64,000 nucleotides of DNA from Limanda limanda. Its lineage: Eukaryota; Chordata; Actinopteri; Pleuronectiformes; Pleuronectidae. Below the pieces are notes generated by a model. It saw only the letters and a program-made list of their open reading frames with translations, had not been told where the DNA came from and did no database searches. Where the stretch lies: contig NW_026870438.1 in NCBI RefSeq assembly GCF_963576545.1, forward strand, positions 992,001-1,056,000. The letters are read 5' to 3'. Positions 49,826 through 62,700 of the stretch are shown here, one piece after another. A program made the position numbers and the translations under genes. The first letter of the stretch is position 1; each line of letters opens with the position of its first letter.

Positions 49826-51099
49826 CTAAATGGGGTTGCGCGCATCGATCGGTACCATCCTTGAGCTTCTCCGACTTTCGGAAGGGTTAGGGTTAGGGTT
49901 AGGGATGAAAGCACATAGGAGAAAGAGATATTCTTGAATAACTTTTTTTGTGAAGGTCGGAGAGACTTGCAAGTAGGCTCTACCCCCACTAAATGGGGTA
50001 GCGCGCATCGATCGGTACCATCCTTGAGCTTCTCCGACTTTCGGAAGGGTTAGGGTTAGGGTTAGGGATGAAAGCACATAGGAGAAAGAGATATTCTTGA
50101 ATAACTTTTTTTGTGAAGGTCGGAGAGACTTGGAAAGTGGTTGCATCTGGACTAATTTGGGTCCTGCGGATTGATTGGTACCATGCCCGAGCTTGTACGA
50201 CCTTCGGAAGAGGTCGACCGACGAAATTCCCCCAAATCTGAGGAGATATTCTTGAATAACTTTTTTTGTGAAGGTCGGAGAGACTTGCAAGTAGGCTCTA
50301 CCCCCACTAAATGGGGTAGCGCGCATCGATCGGTACCATCCTTGAGCTTCTCCGACTTTCGGAAGGGTTAGGGTTAGGGATGAAAGCACATAGGAGAAAG
50401 AGATATTCTTGAATAACTTTTTTTTTAAAGGTCGGAGAGACTTGGAAAGTGGTTGCATCTGGACTAATTTGGGTCCTGCGGATCGATTGGTACCATCCTC
50501 GAGCTTGTACGACCTTCGGAAGAGGTCGACCGACGAAATTCCCCCAAATCTGAGGAGATATTCTTGAATAACTTTTTTTGTGAAGGTCGGAGAGACTTGC
50601 AAGTAGGCTCTACCCCCACTAAATGGGGTTGCGCGCATCGATCGGTACCATCCTTGAGCTTCTCCGACTTTCGGAAGGGTTAGGGTTAGGGTTAGGGATG
50701 AAAGCACATAGGAGAAAGAGATATTCTTGAATAACTTTTTTTGTGAAGGTCGGAGAGACTTGCAAGTAGGCTCTACCCCCACTAAATGGGGTAGCGCGCA
50801 TCGATCGGTACCATCCTTGAGCTTCTCCGACTTTCGGAAGGGTTAGGGTTAGGGTTAGGGATGAAAGCACATAGGAGAAAGAGATATTCTTGAATAACTT
50901 TTTTTGTGAAGGTCGGAGAGACTTGGAAAGTGGTTGCATCTGGACTAATTTGGGTCCTGCAGATCGATTGGTACTATCCCCGAGCTTGTACGACCTTCGG
51001 AAGAGGTCGACCGACGAAATTCCCCCAAATCTGAGGAGATATTCTTGAATAACTTTTTTTGTGAAGGTCGGAGAGACTTGCAAGTAGGCTCTACCCCCA
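49826..51099 (+). repeat. A, AB aB A AB block, 8624-bp-offset copy
   Basis: Order: A (49826), AB aB (49989, 50307), A (50619), AB (50782). It repeats 41202-42475 with the same marker variants. The B from 49989 has a C-to-T change at 50172 that destroys ATCGAT. Confidence 0.91.
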
Positions 51100-54000
51100 C
51101 TAAATGGGGTTGCGCGCATCGATCGGTACCATCCTTGAGCTTCTCCGACTTTCGGAAGGGTTAGGGTTAGGGTTAGGGATGAAAGCACATAGGAGAAAGA
51201 GATATTCTTGAATAACTTTTTTTGTGAAGGTCGGAGAGACTTGAAAAGTGGTTGCATCTGGACTAATTTGGGTCCTGCGGATCGATTGGTACCATCCCCG
51301 AGCTTGTACAACCTTCGGAAGAGGTCGACCGACGAAATTCACCCAAATCTGAGGAGATATTCTTGAATAACTTTTTTTGTGAAGGTCGGAGAGACTTGCA
51401 AGTAGGCTCTACCCCCACTAAATGGGGTTGCGCACATCGATCGGTACCATCTTTGAGCTTCTCCGACTTTCGGAAGGGTTAGGGTTAGGGATGAAAGCAC
51501 ATAGGAGAAAGAGATATTCTTGAATAACTTTTTTTGTGAAGGTCGGAGAGACTTGCAAGTAGGCTCTACCCCCACTAAATGGGGTAGCGCGCATCGATCG
51601 GTACCATCCTTGAGCTTCTCCGACTTTCGGAAGGGTTAGGGTTAGGGTTAGGGATGAAAGCACATAGGAGAAAGAGATATTCTTGAATAACTTTTTTTGT
51701 GAAGGTCGGAGAGACTTGAAAAGTGGTTGCATCTGGACTAATTTGGGTCCTGCAGATCGATTGGTACCATCCCCGAGCTTGTACGACCTTCGGAAGAGGT
51801 CGACCGACGAAATTCCCCCAAATCTGAGGAGATATTCTTGAATAACTTTTTTTGTGAAGGTCGGAGAGACTTGCAAGTAAGCTCTACCCCCACTAAATGG
51901 GGTTGCGCGCATCGATCGGTACCATCCTTGAGCTTCTCCGACTTTCGGAAGGGTTAGGGTTAGGGTTAGGGATGAAAGCACATAGGAGAAAGAGATATTC
52001 TTGAATAACTTTTTTTGTGAAGGTCGGAGAGACTTGCAAGTAGGCTCTACTCCCACTAAATGGGGTAGCGCGCATCGATCGGTACCATCCTTGAGCTTCT
52101 CCGACTTTCGGAAGGGTTAGGGTTAGGGTTAGGGATGAAAGCACATAGGAGAAAGAGATATTCTTGAATAACTTTTTTTGTGAAGGTCGGAGAGACTTGC
52201 AAGTAGGCTCTACCCCCACTAAATGGGGTAGCGCGCATCGATCGGTACCATCCTTGAGCTTCTCCGACTTTCGGAAGGGTTAGGGTTAGGGTTAGGGATG
52301 AAAGCACATAGGAGAAAGAGATATTCTTGAATAACTTTTTTTGTGAAGGTCGGAGAGACTTGCAAGTAGGCTCTACCCCCACTAAATGGGGTAGCGCGCA
52401 TCGATCGGTACCATCCTTGAGCTTCTCCGACTTTCGGAAGGGTTAGGGTTAGGGTTAGGGATGAAAGCACATAGGAGAAAGAGATATTCTTGAATAACTT
52501 TTTTTGTGAAGGTCGGAGAGACTTGAAAAGTGGTTGCATCTGGACTAATTTGGGTCCTGCGGATCGATTGGTACCATCCCCGAGCTTGTACGACCTTCGG
52601 AAGAGGTCGACCGACGAAATTCCCCCAAATCTGAGGAGATATTCTTGAATAACTTTTTTTGTGAAGGTCGGAGAGACTTGCAAGTAGGCTCTACCCCCAC
52701 TAAATGGGGTTGCGCGCATCGATCGGTACCATCCTTGAGCTTCTCCGACTTTCGGAAGGGTTAGGGTTAGGGTTAGGGATGAAAGCACATAGGAGAAAGA
52801 GATATTCTTGAATAACTTTTTTTGTGAAGGTCGGAGAGACTTGCAAGTAGGCTCTACCCCCACTAAATGGGGTAGCGCGCATCGATCGGTACCATCCTTG
52901 AGCTTCTCCGACTTTCGGAAGGGTTAGGGTTAGGGTTAGGGATGAAAGCACATAGGAGAAAGAGATATTCTTGAATAACTTTTTTTGTGAAGGTCGGAGA
53001 GACTTGGAAAGTGGTTGCATCTGGACTAATTTGGGTCCTGCGGATCGATTGGTACCATCCCCGAGCTTGTACGACCTTCGAAAGAGGTCGACCGACGAAA
53101 TTCCCCCAAATCTGAGGAGATATTCTTGAATAACTTTTTTTGTGAAGGTCGGAGAGACTTGCAAGTAGGCTCTACCCCCACTAAATGGGGTAGCGCGCAT
53201 CGATCGGTACCATCCTTGAGCTTCTCCGACTTTCGGAAGGGTTAGGGTTAGGGTTAGGGATGAAAGCACATAGGAGAAAGAGATATTCTTGAATAACTTT
53301 TTTTGTGAAGGTCGGAGAGACTTGCAAGTAGGCTCTACCCCCACTAAATGGGGTAGCGCGCATCGATCGGTACCATCCTCGAGCTTCTCCGACTTTCGGA
53401 AGGGTTAGGGTTAGGGTTAGGGATGAAAGCACATAGGAGAAAGAGATATTCTTGAATAACGTTTTTTGTGAAGGTCGGAGAGACTTGAAAAGTGGTTGCA
53501 TCTGGACTAATTTGGGTCCTGCGGATCGATTGGTACCATCCCCGAGCTTGTACGACCTTCGGAAGAGGTCGACCGACGAAATTCCCCCAAATCTGAGGAG
53601 ATATTCTTGAATAACTTTTTTTGTGAAGGTCGGAGAGACTTGCAAGTAGGCTCTACCCCCACTAAATGGGGTTGCGTGCATCGATCGGTACCATCCTTGA
53701 GCTTCTCCGACTTTCGGAAGGGTTAGGGTTAGGGTTAGGGATGAAAGCACATAGGAGAAAGAGATATTCTTGAATAACTTTTTTTGTGAAGGTCGGAGAG
53801 ACTTGCAAGTAGGCTCTACCCCCACTAAATGGGGTAGCGCGCATCGATCGGTACCATCCTTGAGCTTCTCCGACTTTCGGAAGGGTTAGGGTTAGGGTTA
53901 GGGATGAAAGCACATAGGAGATAGAGATATTCTTGAATAACTTTTTTTGTGAAGGTCGGAGAGACTTGAAAAGTGGTTGCATCTGGACTAATTTGGGTCC

Positions 54001-57000
54001 TGCGGATCGATTGGTACCATCCCCGAGCTTGTACGACCTTCGGAAGAGGTCGACCGACGAAATTCCTCCAAATCTGAGGAGATATTCTTGAATAACTTTT
54101 TTTGTGAAGGTCGGAGAGACTTGCAAGTAGGCTCTACCCCCACTAAATGGGGTTGCGCGCATCGATCGGTACCATCCTTGAGCTTCTCCGACTTTCGGAA
54201 GGGTTAGGGTTAGGGTTAGGGATGAAAGCACATAGGAGAAAGAGATATTCTTGAATAACTTTTTTTGTGAAGGTCGGAGAGACTTGCAAGTAGGCTCTAC
54301 TCCCACTAAATGGGGTAGCGCGCATCGATCGGTACCATCCTTGAGCTTCTCCGACTTTCGGAAGGGTTAGGGTTAGGGTTAGGGATGAAAGCACATAGGA
54401 GAAAGAGATATTCTTGAATAACTTTTTTTGTGAAGGTCGGAGAGACTTGCAAGTAGGCTCTACCCCCACTAAATGGGGTAGCGCGCATCGATCGGTACCA
54501 TCCTTGAGCTTCTCCGACTTTCGGAAGGGTTAGGGTTAGGGTTAGGGATGAAAGCACATAGGAGAAAGAGATATTCTTGAATAACTTTTTTTGTGAAGGT
54601 CGGAGAGACTTGCAAGTAGGCTCTACCCCCACTAAATGGGGTAGCGCGCATCGATCGGTACCATCCTTGAGCTTCTCCGACTTTCGGAAGGGTTAGGGTT
54701 AGGGTTAGGGATGAAAGCACATAGGAGAAAGAGATATTCTTGAATAACTTTTTTTGTGAAGGTCGGAGAGACTTGGAAAGTGGTTGCATCTGGACTAATT
54801 TGGGTCCTGCGGATCGATTGGTACCATGCCCGAGCTTGTACGACCTTCGGAAGAGGTCGACCGACGAAATTCCCCCAAATCTGAGGAGATATTCTTGAAT
54901 AACTTTTTTTGTGAAGGTCGGAGAGACTTGCAAGTAGGCTCTACCCCCACTAAATGGGGTAGCGCGCATCGATCGGTACCATCCTTGAGCTTCTCCGACT
55001 TTCGGAAGGGTTAGGGTTAGGGATGAAAGCACATAGGAGAAAGAGATATTCTTGAATAACTTTTTTTGTAAAGGTCGGAGAGACTTGGAAAGTGGTTGCA
55101 TCTGGACTAATTTGGGTCCTGCGGATCGATTGGTACCATCCCCGAGCTTGTACGACCTTCGGAAGAGGTCGACCGACGAAATTCCCCCAAATCTGAGGAG
55201 ATATTCTTGAATAACTTTTTTTGTGAAGGTCGGAGAGACTTGCAAGTAGGCTTTACCCCCACTAAATGGGGTAGCGCGCATCGATCGGTACCATCCTTGA
55301 GCTTCTCCGACTTTCGGAAGGGTTAGGGTTAGGGTTAGGGATGAAAGCACATAGGAGAAAGAGATATTCTTGAATAACTTTTTTTGTGAAGGTCGGAGAG
55401 ACTTGCAAGTAGGCTCTACCCCCACTAAATGGGGTAGCGCGCATCGATCGGTACCATCCTTGAGCTTCTCCGACTTTCGGAAGGGTTAGGGTTAGGGTTA
55501 GGGATGAAAGCACATAGGAGAAAGAGATATTCTTGAATAACTTTTTTTGTGAAGGTCGGAGAGACTTGAAAAGTGGTTGCATCTGGACTAATTTGGGTCC
55601 TGCGGATCGATTGGTACCATCCCCGAGCTTGTACGACCTTCGGAAGAGGTCGACCGACGAAATTCACCCAAATCTGAGGAGATATTCTTGAATAACTTTT
55701 TTTGTGAAGGTCGGAGAGACTTGCAAGTAGGCTCTACCCCCACTAAATGGGGTTGCGCACATCGATCGGTACCATCTTTGAGCTTCTCCGACTTTCGGAA
55801 GGGTTAGGGTTAGGGATGAAAGCACATAGGAGAAAGAGATATTCTTGAATAACTTTTTTTGTGAAGGTCGGAGAGACTTGCAAGTAGGCTCTACCCCCAC
55901 TAAATGGGGTAGCGCGCATCGATCGGTACCATCCTTGAGCTTCTCCGACTTTCGGAAGGGTTAGGGTTAGGGTTAGGGATGAAAGCACATAGGAGAAAGA
56001 GATATTCTTGAATAACTTTTTTTGTGAAGGTCGGAGAGACTTGAAAAGTGGTTGCATCTGGACTAATTTGGGTCCTGCAGATCGATTGGTACCATCCCCG
56101 AGCTTGTACGACCTTCGGAAGAGGTCGACCGACGAAATTCCCCCAAATCTGAGGAGATATTCTTGAATAACTTTTTTTGTGAAGGTCGGAGAGACTTGCA
56201 AGTAAGCTCTACCCCCACTAAATGGGGTTGCGCGCATCGATCGGTACCATCCTTGAGCTTCTCCGACTTTCGGAAGGGTTAGGGTTAGGGTTAGGGATGA
56301 AAGCACATAGGAGAAAGAGATATTCTTGAATAACTTTTTTTGTGAAGGTCGGAGAGACTTGCAAGTAGGCTCTACTCCCACTAAATGGGGTAGCGCGCAT
56401 CGATCGGTACCATCCTTGAGCTTCTCCGACTTTCGGAAGGGTTAGGGTTAGGGTTAGGGATGAAAGCACATAGGAGAAAGAGATATTCTTGAATAACTTT
56501 TTTTGTGAAGGTCGGAGAGACTTGCAAGTAGGCTCTACCCCCACTAAATGGGGTAGCGCGCATCGATCGGTACCATCCTTGAGCTTCTCCGACTTTCGGA
56601 AGGGTTAGGGTTAGGGTTAGGGATGAAAGCACATAGGAGAAAGAGATATTCTTGAATAACTTTTTTTGTGAAGGTCGGAGAGACTTGCAAGTAGGCTCTA
56701 CCCCCACTAAATGGGGTAGCGCGCATCGATCGGTACCATCCTTGAGCTTCTCCGACTTTCGGAAGGGTTAGGGTTAGGGTTAGGGATGAAAGCACATAGG
56801 AGAAAGAGATATTCTTGAATAACTTTTTTTGTGAAGGTCGGAGAGACTTGAAAAGTGGTTGCATCTGGACTAATTTGGGTCCTGCGGATCGATTGGTACC
56901 ATCCCCGAGCTTGTACGACCTTCGGAAGAGGTCGACCGACGAAATTCCCCCAAATCTGAGGAGATATTCTTGAATAACTTTTTTTGTGAAGGTCGGAGAG

Positions 57001-59749
57001 ACTTGCAAGTAGGCTCTACCCCCACTAAATGGGGTTGCGCGCATCGATCGGTACCATCCTTGAGCTTCTCCGACTTTCGGAAGGGTTAGGGTTAGGGTTA
57101 GGGATGAAAGCACATAGGAGAAAGAGATATTCTTGAATAACTTTTTTTGTGAAGGTCGGAGAGACTTGCAAGTAGGCTCTACCCCCACTAAATGGGGTAG
57201 CGCGCATCGATCGGTACCATCCTTGAGCTTCTCCGACTTTCGGAAGGGTTAGGGTTAGGGTTAGGGATGAAAGCACATAGGAGAAAGAGATATTCTTGAA
57301 TAACTTTTTTTGTGAAGGTCGGAGAGACTTGGAAAGTGGTTGCATCTGGACTAATTTGGGTCCTGCGGATCGATTGGTACCATCCCCGAGCTTGTACGAC
57401 CTTCGAAAGAGGTCGACCGACGAAATTCCCCCAAATCTGAGGAGATATTCTTGAATAACTTTTTTTGTGAAGGTCGGAGAGACTTGCAAGTAGGCTCTAC
57501 CCCCACTAAATGGGGTAGCGCGCATCGATCGGTACCATCCTTGAGCTTCTCCGACTTTCGGAAGGGTTAGGGTTAGGGTTAGGGATGAAAGCACATAGGA
57601 GAAAGAGATATTCTTGAATAACTTTTTTTGTGAAGGTCGGAGAGACTTGCAAGTAGGCTCTACCCCCACTAAATGGGGTAGCGCGCATCGATCGGTACCA
57701 TCCTCGAGCTTCTCCGACTTTCGGAAGGGTTAGGGTTAGGGTTAGGGATGAAAGCACATAGGAGAAAGAGATATTCTTGAATAACTTTTTTTGTGAAGGT
57801 CGGAGAGACTTGAAAAGTGGTTGCATCTGGACTAATTTGGGTCCTGCGGATCGATTGGTACCATCCCCGAGCTTGTACGACCTTCGGAAGAGGTCGACCG
57901 ACGAAATTCCCCCAAATCTGAGGAGATATTCTTGAATAACTTTTTTTGTGAAGGTCGGAGAGACTTGCAAGTAGGCTCTACCCCCACTAAATGGGGTTGC
58001 GTGCATCGATCGGTACCATCCTTGAGCTTCTCCGACTTTCGGAAGGGTTAGGGTTAGGGTTAGGGATGAAAGCACATAGGAGAAAGAGATATTCTTGAAT
58101 AACTTTTTTTGTGAAGGTCGGAGAGACTTGCAAGTAGGCTCTACCCCCACTAAATGGGGTAGCGCGCATCGATCGGTACCATCCTTGAGCTTCTCCGACT
58201 TTCGGAAGGGTTAGGGTTAGGGTTAGGGATGAAAGCACATAGGAGATAGAGATATTCTTGAATAACTTTTTTTGTGAAGGTCGGAGAGACTTGAAAAGTG
58301 GTTGCATCTGGACTAATTTGGGTCCTGCGGATCGATTGGTACCATCCCCGAGCTTGTACGACCTTCGGAAGAGGTCGACCGACGAAATTCCTCCAAATCT
58401 GAGGAGATATTCTTGAATAACTTTTTTTGTGAAGGTCGGAGAGACTTGCAAGTAGGCTCTACCCCCACTAAATGGGGTTGCGCGCATCGATCGGTACCAT
58501 CCTTGAGCTTCTCCGACTTTCGGAAGGGTTAGGGTTAGGGTTAGGGATGAAAGCACATAGGAGAAAGAGATATTCTTGAATAACTTTTTTTGTGAAGGTC
58601 GGAGAGACTTGCAAGTAGGCTCTACTCCCACTAAATGGGGTAGCGCGCATCGATCGGTACCATCCTTGAGCTTCTCCGACTTTCGGAAGGGTTAGGGTTA
58701 GGGTTAGGGATGAAAGCACATAGGAGAAAGAGATATTCTTGAATAACTTTTTTTGTGAAGGTCGGAGAGACTTGCAAGTAGGCTCTACCCCCACTAAATG
58801 GGGTAGCGCGCATCGATCGGTACCATCCTTGAGCTTCTCCGACTTTCGGAAGGGTTAGGGTTAGGGTTAGGGATGAAAGCACATAGGAGAAAGAGATATT
58901 CTTGAATAACTTTTTTTGTGAAGGTCGGAGAGACTTGCAAGTAGGCTCTACCCCCACTAAATGGGGTAGCGCGCATCGATCGGTACCATCCTTGAGCTTC
59001 TCCGACTTTCGGAAGGGTTAGGGTTAGGGTTAGGGATGAAAGCACATAGGAGAAAGAGATATTCTTGAATAACTTTTTTTGTGAAGGTCGGAGAGACTTG
59101 GAAAGTGGTTGCATCTGGACTAATTTGGGTCCTGCGGATCGATTGGTACCATGCCCGAGCTTGTACGACCTTCGGAAGAGGTCGACCGACGAAATTCCCC
59201 CAAATCTGAGGAGATATTCTTGAATAACTTTTTTTGTGAAGGTCGGAGAGACTTGCAAGTAGGCTCTACCCCCACTAAATGGGGTAGCGCGCATCGATCG
59301 GTACCATCCTTGAGCTTCTCCGACTTTCGGAAGGGTTAGGGTTAGGGATGAAAGCACATAGGAGAAAGAGATATTCTTGAATAACTTTTTTTGTAAAGGT
59401 CGGAGAGACTTGGAAAGTGGTTGCATCTGGACTAATTTGGGTCCTGCGGATCGATTGGTACCATCCCCGAGCTTGTACGACCTTCGGAAGAGGTCGACCG
59501 ACGAAATTCCCCCAAATCTGAGGAGATATTCTTGAATAACTTTTTTTGTGAAGGTCGGAGAGACTTGCAAGTAGGCTCTACCCCCACTAAATGGGGTAGC
59601 GCGCATCGATCGGTACCATCCTTGAGCTTCTCCGACTTTCGGAAGGGTTAGGGTTAGGGTTAGGGATGAAAGCACATAGGAGAAAGAGATATTCTTGAAT
59701 AACTTTTTTTGTGAAGGTCGGAGAGACTTGCAAGTAGGCTCTACCCCCA
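51100..59749 (+). repeat. Two 4325-bp higher-order repeats
   Basis: Copies are 51100-55424 and 55425-59749, each AB a AB AAA AB A AB A AB A AB AAA AB aB A. Copy 1 boundaries are 51100, 51418, 51575, 51893, 52056, 52219, 52382, 52700, 52863, 53181, 53344, 53662, 53825, 54143, 54306, 54469, 54632, 54950 and 55262; copy 2 is each plus 4325. Shared private variants include ATTCACCCA (near 51340 and 55665), GCAAGTAAGC (51880, 56205), TTCGAAAG (53081, 57406), CATCCTCGAGC in an A unit (near 53380 and 57705), AGATAGAG (53922, 58247) and ATTCCTCCA (near 54067 and 58392). Differences noticed are at 51310, 53461 and 55253. This is a very recent tandem duplication or an assembly duplication. Confidence 0.94.
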
Positions 59750-62700
59750 CTAAATGGGGTAGCGCGCATCGATCGGTACCATCCTTGAGCTTCTCCGACT
59801 TTCGGAAGGGTTAGGGTTAGGGTTAGGGATGAAAGCACATAGGAGAAAGAGATATTCTTGAATAACTTTTTTTGTGAAGGTCGGAGAGACTTGAAAAGTG
59901 GTTGCATCTGGACTAATTTGGGTCCTGCGGATCGATTGGTACCATCCCCGAGCTTGTACGACCTTCGGAAGAGGTCGACCGACGAAATTCCCCCAAATCT
60001 GAGGAGATATTCTTGAATAACTTTTTTTGTGAAGGTCGGAGAGACTTGCAAGTAGGCTCTACCCCCACTAAATGGGGTTGCGCGCATCGATCGGTACCAT
60101 CCTTGAGCTTCTCCGACTTTCGGAAGGGTTAGGGTTAGGGTTAGGGATGAAAGCACATAGGAGAAAGAGATATTCTTGAATAACTTTTTTTGTGAAGGTC
60201 GGAGAGACTTGCAAGTAGGCTCTACTCCCACTAAATGGGGTAGCGCGCATCGATCGGTACCATCTTTAAGCTTCTCCGACTTTCGGAAGGGTTAGGGTTA
60301 GGGTTAGGGATGAAAGCACATAGGAGAAAGAGATATTCTTGAATAACTTTTTTTGTGAAGGTCGGAGAGACTTGCAAGTAGGCTCTACCCCCACTAAATG
60401 GGGTAGCGCGCATCGATCGGTACCATCCTTGAGCTTCTCCGACTTTCGGAAGGGTTAGGGTTAGGGTTAGGGATGAAAGCACATAGGAGAAAGAGATATT
60501 CTTGAATAACTTTTTTTGTGAAGGTCGGAGAGACTTGCAAGTAGGCTCTACCCCTACTAAATGGGGTTGCGCGCATCGATCGGTACCATCCTTGAGCTTC
60601 TCCGACTTTCGGAAGGGTTAGGGTTAGGGTTAGGGATGAAAGCACATAGGAGAAAGAGATATTCTTGAATAACTTTTTTTGTGAAGGTCGGAGAGACTTG
60701 AAAAGTGGTTGCATCTGGACTAATTTGGGTCCTGCGGATCGATTGGTACCATCCCCGAGCTTGTACGACCTTCGGAAGAGGTCGACCGACGAAATTCCCC
60801 CAAATCTGAGGAGATATTCTTGAATAACTTTTTTTGTGAAGGTCGGAGAGACTTGCAAGTAGGCTCTACCCCCACTAAATGGGGTTGCGCGCATCGATCG
60901 GTACCATCCTTGAGCTTCTCCGACTTTCGGAAGGGTTAGGGTTAGGGATGAAAGCACATAGGAGAAAGAGATATTCTTGAATAACTTTTTTTGTGAAGGT
61001 CGGAGAGACTTGCAAGTAGGCTCTACCCCCACTAAATGGGGTAGCGCGCATCGATCGGTACCATCCTTGAGCTTCTCCGACTTTCGGAAGGGTTAGGGTT
61101 AGGGTTAGGGATGAAAGCACATAGGAGAAAGAGATATTCTTGAATAACTTTTTTTGTGAAGGTCGGAGAGACTTGGAAAGTGGTTGCATCTGGACTAATT
61201 TGGGTCCTGCGGATCGATTGGTACCATCCCCGAGCTTGTACGACCTTCGGAAGAGGTCGACCGACGAAATTCCCCCAAATCTGAGGAGATATTCTTGAAT
61301 AACTTTTTTTGTGAAGGTCGGAGAGACTTGCAAGTAGGCTCTACCCCCACTAAATGGGGTAGCGCGCATCGATCGGTACCATCCTTGAGCTTCTCCGACT
61401 TTCGGAAGGGTTAGGGTTAGGGTTAGGGATGAAAGCACATAGGAGAAAGAGATATTCTTGAATAACTTTTTTTGTGAAGGTCGGAGAGACTTGCAAGTAG
61501 GCTCTACCCCCACTAAATGGGGTAGCGCGCATCGATCGGTACCATCCTTGAGCTTCTCCGACTTTCGGAAGGGTTAGGGTTAGGGTTAGGGATGAAAGCA
61601 CATAGGAGAAAGAGATATTCTTGAATAACTTTTTTTGTGAAGGTCTGAGAGACTTGAAAAGTGGTTGCATCTGGACTAATTTGGGTCCTGCGGATCGATT
61701 GGTACCATCCCCGAGCTTGTACGACCTTCGGAAGAGGTCGACCGACGAAATTCCCCCAAATCTGAGGAGATATTCTTGAATAACTTTTTTTGTGAAGGTC
61801 GGAGAGACTTGCAAGTAGGCTCTACCCCCACTAAATGGGGTTGCGTGCATCGATCGGTACCATCCTTGAGCTTCTCCGACTTTCGGAAGGGTTAGGGTTA
61901 GGGTTAGGGATGAAAGCACATAGGAGAAAGAGATATTCTTGAATAACTTTTTTTGTGAAGGTCGGAGAGACTTGCAAGTAGGCTCTACCCCCACTAAATG
62001 GGGTAGCGCGCATCGATCGGTACCATCCTTGAGCTTCTCCGACTTTCGGAAGGGTTAGGGTTAGGGTTAGGGATGAAAGCACATAGGAGATAGAGATATT
62101 CTTGAATAACTTTTTTTGTGAAGGTCGGAGAGACTTGAAAAGTGGTTGCATCTGGACTAATTTGGGTCCTGCAGATCGATTGGTACCATCCCCGAGCTTG
62201 TACGACCTTCGGAAGAGGTCGACCGACGAAATTCCCCCAAATCTGAGGAGATATTCTTGAATAACTTTTTTTGTGAAGGTCGGAGAGACTTGCAAGTAGG
62301 CTCTACCCCCACTAAATGGGGTTGCGCGCATCGATCGGTACCATCCTTGAGCTTCTCCGACTTTCGGAAGGGTTAGGGTTAGGGATGAAAGCACATAGGA
62401 GAAAGAGATATTCTTGAATAACTTTTTTTGTAAAGGTCGGAGAGACTTGGAAAGTGGTTGCATCTGGACTAATTTGGGTCCTGCGGATCGATTGGTACCA
62501 TCCCCGAGCTTGTACGACCTTCGGAAGAGGTCGACCGACGAAATTCCCCCAAATCTGAGGAGATATTCTTGAATAACTTTTTTTGTGAAGGTCGGAGAGA
62601 CTTGCAAGTAGGCTCTACCCCCACTAAATGGGGTAGCGCGCATCGATCGGTACCATCCTTGAGCTTCTCCGACTTTCGGAAGGGTTAGGGTTAGGGTTAG

